DNA of 64,000 nt from Chrysogorgia sp. JL179-B06 (Eukaryota; Cnidaria; Anthozoa; Scleralcyonacea; Chrysogorgiidae). The notes beneath the pieces are model-generated. The model did no database searches. It worked only from the letters and a program-made list of their open reading frames with translations, and was not told where the DNA came from. Of this stretch, positions 39,501 through 51,860 are shown one piece after another (position 1 is the stretch's first letter; every line of letters starts with the position of its first letter). Made by a program: the position numbers and the translations under genes. The stretch spans positions 372,001 to 436,000 of the forward strand of contig JAYKKM010000150.1 in the NCBI GenBank assembly GCA_035772405.1, written 5' to 3'.

Positions 39501-42500
39501 CGATTTCGCACCCGATTTCGCACCCGATTTCGCACTAAATTTCGCACTAAATTTCGCACCAGATTTCGCACCAGATTTCGCACCAAATTTCGCACCAAAT
39601 TTCGCACTAGATTTCGCACTAGATTTCGCACCCGATTTCGCACCCGATTTCGCACTAAATTTCGCACCCGATTTCGCACTAAATTTCGCACTAAATTTCG
39701 CACCCGATTTCGCACTAGATTTCGCACCCGATTTCGCACCAGATTTCGCACTAAATTTCGCACTGGATTTCGCACAAGATTTCGCACCAGATTTCGCACC
39801 AGATTTCGCACTAGATTTCGCACCAGATTTCGCACCAAATTTCGCACTAAATTTCGCACTAAATTTCGCACCAGATTTCGCACCAGATTTCGCACTAGAT
39901 TTCGCACCAGATTTCGCACTAAATTTCGCACTAGATTTCGCACCACATTTCGCACCACATTTCGCACCACATTTCGCACCACATTTCGCACCACATTTCG
40001 CACCAGATTTCGCACCAGATTTCGCACCATATTTCGCACCATATTTCGCACCAGATTTCGCACCAGATTTCGCACCAGATTTCGCACCAGTTTTCGCACC
40101 AAATTTCGCACCCGATTTCGCACTAGATTTCGCACTAGATTTCGCACTAGATTTCGCACCAGATTTCGCACCAGATTTCGCACCAGATTTCGCACTAATT
40201 TTCGCACTAAATTTCGCACTAAATTTCGCCCCCGATTTCGCACTAAATTTCGCACTAAATTTCGCACTAGATTTCGCACCCGATTTCGCACCCGATTTCG
40301 CACTAAATTTCGCACCCGATTTCGCACCCGATTTCGCACCCGATTTCGCACCCGATTTCGCACCATATTTCGCACCATATTTCGCACCAGATTTCGCACC
40401 AGATTTCGCACCAGATTTCGCACTAGATTTCGCACTACATTTCGCACCACATTTCGCACCACATTTCGCACCACATTTCGCACCACATTTCGCACCAGAT
40501 TTCGCACCATATTTCGCCCCAGATTTCGCCCCAGATTTCGCCCCAGATTTCGCCCCAGATTTCGCACCAGATTTCCCACCAGATTTCGCACCAAATTTCG
40601 CACTAGATTTCGCACCCGATTTCGCACTAGATTTCGCACCAGATTTCGCACTGGATTTCGCACCAGATTTCGCACTAGATTTCGCACCAGATTTCGCACT
40701 AGATTTCGCACCAGATTTCGCACCAGATTTCGCACCAAATTTCGCACTAAATTTCGCACCAAATTTCGCACTAGATTTCGCACTAAATTTCGCACTAGAT
40801 TTCGCACCAAATTTCGCACTAGATTTCGCACTAGATTTCGCACTATATTTCGCACTATATTTCGCACTAGATTTCGCACTATATTTCGCACTAGATTTCG
40901 CACCATATTTCGCACCATATTTCGCACCATATTTCGCACCATATTTCGCCCCAGATTTCGCACCAGATTTCGCACCAAATTTCGCACTAGATTTCGCACC
41001 ATATTTCGCACCATATTTCGCACCAGATTTCGCACCAGATTTCGCACCAGATTTCGCACCACATTTCGCACCACATTTCGCACCACATTTCGCACCACAT
41101 TTCGCACCAGATTTCGCACCAGATGTCGCACCAGATTTCGCACCCGATTTCGCACCAGATTTCGCACCAGATTTCGCACTAATTTTCGCACTAAATTTCG
41201 CACTAAATTTCGCACTAAATTTCGCACTAAATTTTGCACCAGATTTCGCACCCGATTTCGCACTAAATTTCGCACCCGATTTCGCACCGGATTTCGCACC
41301 CGATTTCGCACCATATTTCGCACCATATTTCGCACCATATTTCGCACTAGATTTCGCACCAAATTTCGCACCCGATTTCGCACCCGATTTCGCACTAAAT
41401 TTCGCACTAAATTTCGCACCAGATTTCGCACCAGATTTCGCACCAAATTTCGCACTAGATTTGGCACTAGATTTGGCACTAGATTTCGCACCCGATTTCG
41501 CACCAGATTTCGCACTAAATTTCGCACCACATTTCGCACCAGATTTCGCACCAGAATTCGCACCACATTTCGCACCACATTTCGCACCAGATTTCGCACC
41601 AGATTTCGCACCAGATTTCGCACCCGATTTCGCACCCGATTTCGCACCAGATTTCGCACCCGATTTCGCACCCGATTTCGCACCAGATTTCGCACCAGAT
41701 TTCGCACTAGACTCATTTCATGATTGAGGAGGTTTTCCAACAAAGTTTTTTTTGTTTTTTTTTACCTTGGACAAAGATTTAACTTGTTTTTTCTTCATTT
41801 CTTATCTAATTAGTATTCATAGGGTTCTATGCTATATACATCCCGCGGTACATCAAATACATGAAATAACAATTGTTTCTTACTTTAGCCAATCATATTG
41901 CATCATTTGGTATACTTCTCCACTAACGTTATATATTATACTTTGACAGGACATTACTGGTCGTTACCTTTGCGGAATATTCCAAAAACTGCCTTCGAAA
42001 AACGTGAGTTATTTCATTGACACTTGAATTGTCTTCTTGTATATAACACAAATAATGATTTATTTCGCGTAAAATGATAGAGTAACACTTTTTATAACGT
42101 TGCCGTATTTTACTTCGTTTTTGAAATATTTCAGTTTGTTTGATATGTAAATGATCAACAGATTACAATTGGTACAAAACACTGCTGCACGCATTATAAC
42201 GCTCATGAAGAAATATGATCATATCACTCCTGCTATGGTTAAATTACACTGGTTACCAGTACATTACCGTATTATCTTTAAGGTGTTGTTGTTGGTCTAT
42301 AAAGGCCTTAATGATTTAACACCATGTTATATCTCAGAACTTCTTAAATACCGAACTTGTAAACGTCCACTTCGCTCAAGCTCGCAGGAAATTTTAACTA
42401 TACCAAGATCTAAATTAAAACCTTATGGTGATAGAGCGTTTGCAGTGGCTGCTCCTACATCCCTTCGAACTTCGGCGTTCAGCTGATTTAAACACTTTTA

Positions 42501-45500
42501 AAAAACATTTAAAGACTCACCTATTTAAGTTAGCATTTCCTAATTTTTAGTGTTTTTATTAAGAACAATTTTAAGTACTCATGCATGTAATATAGTTTTT
42601 AGATTGTAAAATCGTAGTGTTGTAAAGCGCTATGGACAACTAGTGAATGAGCGCTATATTAAATTAACTTATTATTATTATTATTATTATTATTATGGTC
42701 TCTGACGTCTATGAGGTGCTGGGTGGAGAATTTTCACTCATTAGAATATTAGTTCCATTTTGAAGTTTGTTCCACAAATTTACTTGAAAATGTGCGTATA
42801 ATAACTCCTCATGATAATGAACGTTATAAACTTAGATATCACTGAGATATAAGACATTTTTAATGAGTGAAAATTATCTACCCAACACCTGACGTCAGAG
42901 ACCATCTCATTTACATATCAAACAAACTGAAATATATAAAAAACGAAGTAAAATACGGGAAAGTTGTAAAAGGTGTTACTCTATCATTTTACGAGTTGCC
43001 AATGTCATTTAAAGGGACACTCCGGCCCAAATACAAATGTAGTTCATATGAAAGATCTTACTGACTTTAGATTATTTCCAAAGTTTCAGCATTCCTATCA
43101 ATTTAGTTAAGAAGATGGGGCTAGTTGAAGTTGGAGAGTTTGTGCAATTTCGACGCCATTTTGTTTCTCAAATATGACGTCACTGAGTGACGTGATCTCG
43201 TATTATGCCTAAGAAGCTCCTCTACTTTCCTGCATGATGAACTAAATAGTTTATTTCCACTAATTTTCGTCCAAAGACCATTCACAATAACTATCACTAT
43301 GTGATCGCCATCAAAACAACTCCACTGACGATAAAGAATCACTCAATGACGTCATATTTTCAAAACCAATATGGCGTCAAAATCCACAAATTTTCAACTT
43401 CAACTAGCAATATCTTCTCAACTAAATTGATAGGAATGCTGAAACTTTGGAAATAAACTAAAGTCAGTAAGATCTTTCATATGAACTGCATTTGTATTTG
43501 GGCCGGAGTGTCCCTTTAAGGAGAAAAATAACTATGCAATGAGATCTGGCTTACTTGGCTATCCCGCTTACCAACTTACCTCCCACATAATGTTTTTCTA
43601 TCAATTTTTTCTGTTTGTAGGATTATCCTGATTACTATGCGCTGATTAAACGTCCTATTGATATGTCAAAGATCTCGACTAAAGTACACGGGGAGCAGTA
43701 CAGCTCTTCTGAAGAGTGTTTCCAAGACTTTGTGCTCATGTTTGATAACGCTTGTAAATACAACGACCCAGACTCTCAAGTCTATAAGGTATCTACATTT
43801 CATTGTTACAACACATGTTCACACCACCCGATTTGACACATTGGAGCAATTGTCCGTTTAGAAAACCAGATCGTGTAAACATCCGATATCGTGCAAACAG
43901 CGATATTTTCAAGCATCCTAGAATCTCACAGAAATTGTTAATATAACTAGATAAGTTGAATCTCGACGTTTCAGAATGAACGGTAGAATTTGGATGTACT
44001 GTAACTTGACTGATGCAATAACGCTACAAAAGAGTTGGATATAATACGAAAAAGAGAAATAAGCGATCTTCAAGATGTCGAAAAGTGCTTAAAGTGCTAC
44101 TATGATAAAAATTTTACCTATCGATATTTTTACGTATTTATAAAGCAGAGCTTCTAAATATTACTTGGTCGAAACCGTTTTGCGATTCGACGATTGCAAG
44201 TATTATCTTTCTGACTCCGAATCTGGAGTTGTTACGTCCGCCATTAATCGATCATGTTCCTGACCAGCGTAACGAAGTGACGTAAAATTCTCAACGCGAA
44301 GACTCCACATGGCTAATTCTTCAAGTAAATCCATAGTGATCAAGGTCGTTTTTTCAAAATCTACTTCTCGAAGAAAACAAGTAACCTCGACTGAAATTCA
44401 GGCGTAGCATCATATACCTTTTGAAATCGCGGGCTCACTTGGAACACGTTCTTGGAAATGGTGGCCTAAATAACAGTGATGTCAGAGCTCAAAATACTTA
44501 CTTCAAAATACCATTTTTTTAGTGTTTTGTTTTGCATCGATGATCACTTTAGACCCTGAATCTAAAAAACGGGGGTGAATTTTCATCGTAGTGCCACTTT
44601 AAGTAAGAGTACTATTTTAATAGACGACGTTTTGGACGACGTGTCCATCTGACCTGAAAAAGAACACATCGTCTGAAACGTCATCTACGAAAAGACCTAA
44701 GTACTCTTACTTAAGGTGGCTCGATAGTCAAAAATTGCTAAAAAAATAATTTTCTATAACCAATAAATTTTGCGTATATATGAAATATTGTACTTTCTCT
44801 CAAAAACTTGCTGTGCACTAGATCGTTATTTCCATGGAAACCATATTTGTTTTCGCATGATTTCTTGCCGAAAAAATGCTTTATTTTGCACTTTCATCCC
44901 AATTTTAAAATTTTGCCAGTGTTAGAATACCTTAGCATTGACCCTGGAATGCATTCTACAAAGGCTTGTAAAAAAATGGATTCTGACAGGGATCAGCACT
45001 CGTGCCGAAAAAGCTCTGAACCCTCGCAGAAAGGTATGACAGAAGAAAAAGGGCTACAATGAAACCCTAGAAGAAAGGGTGGGACCCTACTACGAGGCTG
45101 GAGCTTTCTAATTGGGAACATTTAATTTTACTTCAAGTCGAATCAAACTTTAAAGTGTTTTTTTTCTCCTTAAATTCTGGAATTTGACAGCCGGCGAGCG
45201 GCTATTTTTGTGATATCAGAAATATTTGACATTTATGCATGAAATTTTCACTGTGAGTACATACATGTATTATCTGTGCAATGACATAGACTACTGCAAA
45301 CAATATCATAAACTACTGCAAACAATATCTAGGGCCTTTGGAAGAGATGTAATTGGAGATTTTTCTCCCTTATTTTTGGGAAAGGCTACAATATATGAAG
45401 GCATTGAAATATCTCCAAAAGAATTCGTCATTGCACAGCTCTGGTATTTCATGTTCCACATATACAATTTCAGAGCCATAGCACTTAACTTTACTCCGGT

Positions 45501-48500
45501 TATATTTGGACTATCGAGTTAAATATTTTAAATATTTTTCGACGTATTGAAGTTCTGTTATTTCTCTTTTTAGTATTATATTCAGTTCTGACGTAAAGCA
45601 TGTCATTTAGGTTTCTCGTTTGGCGGATCCAAAGTTTGAGTCAATTAGTTTGTCAATCAATTGGACAACACCGGAATAGTAATTGTTAGATTGGTTACTG
45701 TAGTTGTATCCATGCAAATGCCATAGCGAGAGCCTAAGTGGCAGCCTAGGGGGAGAATTAAGGTCGACCAGATCAGAGTTTCTGATGATTTGGCGTTAGA
45801 TTTTTGGTATTATACTAGATTATCTAGGGTCAAGGGTTAGTTTAGGGTCAATAGTTAGTTTAGGGTCAAGGGTTAGTTTAGGATCAATGGTTAGTTTAGG
45901 ATCAATGGTTAGTTTAGGATCAATGGTTAGTTTAGGATCAATGGTTAGTTTAGGGTCAAGGGTTAATATTGGGTCAAGGTTTAATATAGGGTCAAGGGTT
46001 AGTTTAAGGTCAATGGTTAGTTTAAGGTCAATGGTTAGTTTATGGTCAAGGGTTAGTTTAGGATCAAGGGTTAGTTTAGGATCAAGGGTTAGTTTAGGAT
46101 CAAGGGTTAGTTTAGGGTCAATGATTAGTTTAGGGTCAGTGGTTAGTTTAAGGTCAATGGTTAGTTTAAGGTCAATGGTTAGTTTATGGTCAAGGGTTAG
46201 TTTAAGGTCAAGGGTTAGTTTAGCATCAAGGGTTAGTTTAGCATCAAGGGTTAGTTTAGGATCAAGTGTTAGTTTAGGGTCAAGGGTTAGTTTAGGGTCA
46301 AGGGTTAGTTTAGGGTCAAGGGTTAGTTTAGGGTCAATGGTTAGTTTAGGGTCAATGGTTAGTTTAGGATCAATGGTTAGTTTAGGATCAAGGGTTAGTT
46401 TAAGGTCAAGGATTAGTTTAAGGTCAAGGGTTTGTTTAAGGTCAAGGGTTAGTTTAGGGTCAAGGGTTAGTTTAGGGTCAAGGGTTAGTTTAGGATCAAG
46501 GGTTAGTTTAGGGTCAAGGGTTAGTTTAGGGTCAAGGGTTAGTTTAAGGTCAAGGGTTAGTTTAGGGTCAAGGGTTAGTTTAAGGTCAAGGGTTAGTTTA
46601 GGGTCAAGGGTTAGTTAAGGGTCAAGGGTTAGTTTAGGGTCAAGGGTTAGTTTGTGGTCAAGGGTTAGTTTAGGGTCAAGGGTTAGTTTAGGGTCAAGGG
46701 TTAGTTTAGGGTCAAGGGTTAGTTTCAGCTAGGGTTAATGTATTTCGTGTATTTATTGCAGGATTCGTTGGTTTTGTTAAGAGAACTTTTTGCTACAAAA
46801 CTTGAGCTCCTTGGTAAGATCTTGTTAATTACTAATTTTACTGTTTTACTTGGAAAAAAATCCTATCCCAGTAGTGTAACTGAATGAACTTCTGAGTCCT
46901 TGGAAGGATTACTGCATGACTGAGACTTCCCTTTTGGAAGTGTTTGATACCGGTATGTGATAAGACGCTGTTGATTTTATAGATAAAGGTATTTTTAGAT
47001 GAAGAGAGGATTTATTAATGGTCAAATGTATGTATATGAAAAATCTGACTGCCCCTACCAGGAATCGAACCCCGGGTCTTCGAATCGGCGCTCTAACCAC
47101 TGAGCTATTGAGACACGGTCAGAACAGTCAAACGTCATATTTATAAATTGCCCCGACTCTCAAATCTCTACAGGAAGACATCCATCTTCGACGAACTAGA
47201 GCGAAGCCTCTTTAGGGTTTCATTCTGTTGTTGTATGTTCCATTGTAGGTGACTGCGAAATGCAAGTTCCTGATGTGCCAGAACTGGTACAGAAAATGAT
47301 GGAAGAACTGTACGACGCTGTCATTCATAACCAGGTAAACTGGAGCCGTAGTTTGCGTCATCTTTTTTGCATCTTAAAGGGCATGTGAAATGAAAATTGA
47401 GATGACTTTTCTATTAATTTATTTTAACTCCTAAAACGACCAAGAATGGCTTTTTGTAGTTCTTGCATATCTTATCTTGTTCTTAAAGAACCTAGATATA
47501 TTAAAGTGCCCCTAACCTCAATTTTTTTTATTGTCTTATTTGGAAGAACTTTTTTAAAATGATAAAGTAACTTCTTTTGAAGATTTTCGTTTCTTCGCTT
47601 TCTTTTTGAGATATATCAGTTTGTTTGATATGAAAATGTCCGGAATTTACGTCACACATGCATAATGACTTATTGGAGAAATGTGTGTATCTCTTTCATT
47701 CTCGAACGAAATCCTTTAAAATCGAGAAGATTGGTGTTGTGGGAGAAACATGCACACGTGTTATTCACATTTTAGTGTTTTTATTTGATGAACGCAAAGA
47801 GATACACACATTTCTCCAATAAGTCATTATGCATGTGTGACGTAAATTCCGGACATTTTCATATCAAACAAACTGATATATCTCAAAAAGAAAGCGAAGA
47901 AACGAAAATCTTCATAAGAAGTTACTTTATCATTTTAAAAGTTCTTCCAAATAAGACAATAAAACAAATTGAGTTTAGGGGCACTTTAAAGTGACTTGCA
48001 GCTTGGTTATTTTAACATGGTAAACGTATTGCTACTCAAGCTTCTAACGCAAACTCAGAACGTACGTACGAACTAGTACGAACTTTAACGCACGTACGAA
48101 TTAGTGCGCAACGTAGCCTTCGTTCTGCCATCTGAGTTCTGGTAGCTCAATGGTTAGAGCGTCTAACCGGAGATCATGAAGGTTGCGGGTTCGATTCCGG
48201 CCGTTTGGGGCTCAGAAACATTTTCTGAGTTTGCGTTAAAAGCTTGAGTAGCAATAAGTTTACCTTGTTAAGAACCTAGATTTTTCCAAGTTAGCCCTAA
48301 AAAGGTTCTTATATAAATGGTGTTTACTGTAAAATTAGGCTATTTAGGTTCTTAACTCTTTCCTGACGGGCTGAAAAACATCCAAAATTGAACTACCTCT
48401 TTGTTCTATTGATATCTCGGGAAATATCCATAACTGTTGCGAAACCTATATACCTTTTCTGAAAGCCCAATAAACAGGCTGTTACCAATGCTTTTGAATT

Positions 48501-51500
48501 TTCCGAACAAGACACATTATGTTAATATAAATTAGCACAATTATCATAAATCAGGTTGAAAAACTTCCATTTTTCTAGAAAAGACCATCTTGCACGCTTG
48601 CGTAGCATCATGAAAATTCAAAATGCCACCAATCGCAGAGTTGTTTATGAAATCAAATCAAATTTGGCGTTTGAGTGGATCTCATGTCCCTGGCGCTTGT
48701 CGAATTTCAATTTTTAATCTTGCGTTACCGTGTGCCGTGTTTTTCGATTGACGACTTCGGGGGTCTTCTATGACCCCTTTTGACTGGGCCGGACAGGAAA
48801 GAGTTAAACAGGTTCTTATTTTCTTAAGAAAAAAGCGACTTGGTTTTGGTAAGTGTGATCTATTATTATATGAATTATGCATACATTTTCTCCAAATGAC
48901 TGCAATCTAAGCAAATACAAACCCTATATACACTTTAAAGCTACACTGTATGTAATTTACAGCTGTAAATTACATACATGTGTGTAAATTCAATGGAACA
49001 AAATAACGTATACAACTGTAGACATATATACACTATTTGTCGGGTTCTGGCTTATTTTCATTACTTTGCAGCGTTTATTTTCTTTGATTTATAAATTTTT
49101 AGTTTTGACTCTATTTGATAAAATAAGAACCTGCTTTTAAATTTTAGCCTAAAACAGGTTCTTATGTAAAGGGAGTCTAAATGGAAAATCTTAGCCTAAC
49201 AGGTTCTTAAAATCTAGGTTCTTAGCTTATACGCATGTTTTTAGTGTATTCAAGATTGTGTAATATGACCTATGACGTCACAAGATGTACCCGCCATATG
49301 ACCAATCTGAAAATGAAGCATATCTTCAAAACTATTGAATAAAATTGCTTGAAACTATGCCCAAGTATACAGTTCACTCAATTGAATATCACACGTCAAC
49401 TTTATCGTTGCCATAGTTGCATATTAGTTCCCAGACTCCTTTCTTCCTAAAGCAAAAATTCTGTTTTCTACCATGCCCTACAAAGAATTTGATTTCAAGT
49501 TGCCCTGCTTTGTTGGTAATGCTATTAAAAATATACTTCACTAGTCTATAGTCAAAAATAGTTTTATAAAAAGCAGAAAGTAAAGAAGTTAATTAAAGTG
49601 TCTATGAAGTGAAAAAATCGCTAGCATTCTAACGAAAAAAGTAGCACGGCAGGAATGTTCACTGAAAATTTCAAGTGAATCTGCTGCATAGTCTTCGAGC
49701 TAACAACTCTCAAAGTTTGTTCATTGGCATAGTTTAACGTTACAAAATAGGGAAAGACTGAGGTGGATCATTATGTTCAAATCCATTGTTCTTATGCATA
49801 GTAAGTACACCTGCATACGTCACAAGACAACGAACCGCGCGTTTCAGATTTCACCAAAAACATTTAGCCATGCCAAACTTTGAGAGTTGATAACTCGAAG
49901 ACTATGCAGCAGATTCACTTGAAATTTTCAGTGTACGCTCCTGCCGTGCTACTTTGTCCGTTAGAGCAAAAAAAAAATGGTAGCGATTTTTTCACTTCAT
50001 AGACACTTTAATGTAAGCAATAGCACTACCATCGCTACTTTCAAGTCCAATTTTTTTTTAACATGTTACCCCTCTAATACGCTCGACCACCCTGCTAGCG
50101 AATTGTTCACTTCATAGACACTTTAAAGAAACTAATCTGTTACATATGGTAAAGTTAACGTGGGGATATTCAATTTAGTGAACTGTATACTTGTGCAAAG
50201 TTTCAAGCAATTATATTCAATAGTTTTGAAGTTTATACTTCATTTTCAGATTGGTCATAATCTTGAGTAACTCGAGAAAGAGATAAGATATGCAAGAACT
50301 GTAAAAAGCCATTCTTTATCGTTTTAAATAAATCTTCTTTCAAATAAATAAATAAAAAGTCATCTGTAGTGCATGTCTATGAGCTGGGAGACACAGGTTC
50401 AAATCCTGGGTCGGACCTCCACTCAGAGTCTTAAAAATAATTGAGGAGAAAGTGCTGCCTAATGGTAAGACTTTCGGGTCTTCTCGGATAACGACCTTAA
50501 ATCGTAGTCCCTCGGAACCCCTATAATTGGGCTTCTAGCCTGTTGGGGTATTCCGTTCACCTAATATTTAGCGTCGTCCCATCACTTCATTTTCTGAACA
50601 ATAGTTACTGAGGGACTAGTCATAAATTACCCGGGGGGAGTGGGATGGAGGTTCGAAGTAAAAAGTTAAAAACAATGTGACCTCCCGCGACGATGAGTAG
50701 CAAATAACGTGACCCTCCCCTTGGCAATAGCCAACAATATCATGACCCCTCCCCCTGTACAAAATAGCTCCTTCTAAAATAAACGTTCATACTGACGCAT
50801 ATTTGTCAAAAATAATTATACTGGTTAATTTTGCTCATGAATTTTTAAAATTATGTAAAATGACATTTGACTTATAAAAAACATGTGAATAAAACATTGA
50901 TATATAAAACATTTGTTTTATGTATTTTATGAATAAATTCATATGTTATTATTATACTATTAATTACTATTTTATTACACTATTTTACAATAATCACTGT
51001 GATCTGTTTGGAATTTTGAGTAAATGAACCCTCCAACCCGTCGTTGACTTTTTTGGGCAAGTCTCTTGATCCCGTTGTTTCCGCCAAAGACTTAGGTGTT
51101 ATTTTGGATTCCCATCTAACTTACGATAGCCATATCTCAAAATTGGTTTCCTCTTGTATGCATAAATTATGCCAGATTAACCGCGTTAAAGATAGCTTTG
51201 ATATAAATACCCTTTCATTGATTATCTCATCATTAGTAATAAGTAAGATGCTTTATTGCTCTACGGTGTGGTCAAACACGTCCGCTTCTAATATTAAGAA
51301 ACTCCAACTGGTACAGAACTTTGCGTGTAAAATTGTTACAAACTCTAGGAAATTCGACCACGTAAGTCCGCTCCTACGTCAACTTAAATGGTTACCTGTT
51401 GAAAAACTCCTATACTTTAGAGACACTATCATTATCTACAAATGTATACACAATCTTGCCCCTGGATACCTGTGCGATAAATTACGTAAACGATCTTCAA

Positions 51501-51826
51501 TTCATAACCGTTCTACCCGCAATTGTGACGCTCTACAGATACCTTTATTCAAATCTGCTGCCGGTCAGCGTTCTTTTACCTACAGAGCATCCAATATCTG
51601 GAACAATTTAGATGAGATCCTGAAAGAGAGTTCCTCGCTAAAAACTTTTAAAGTATCACTTAAGAAACACTTGCTTGCTCAGGAAAGCACTTAAAGCTTA
51701 TAATTGTATTTATTTTAAACTTTGTAATTTAGTAGTTATAGAAATATTTCTTACACTTACATTTTATTAGATTAGCAAAACTTGTAAATAGTTTCTGAAA
51801 AGCCCTTTGGGGAGTTAACTATTAAA

Positions 51827-51860
<34 letters not shown>

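Noticed and set aside
31527..41710. CRISPR-like repeat array
   Set aside because: The units are contiguous 12-mers without spacers in an animal gene.
45887..46618. 243-codon V-S-L-G-S-R repeat protein
   Set aside because: Translation of the 18-bp minisatellite.
48141..48203. Functional tRNA gene
   Set aside because: The A and B boxes are good but the anticodon arm does not pair properly and the sequence is the centre of a palindromic element; likewise for 3122-3175, 21720-21770, 47053-47110.
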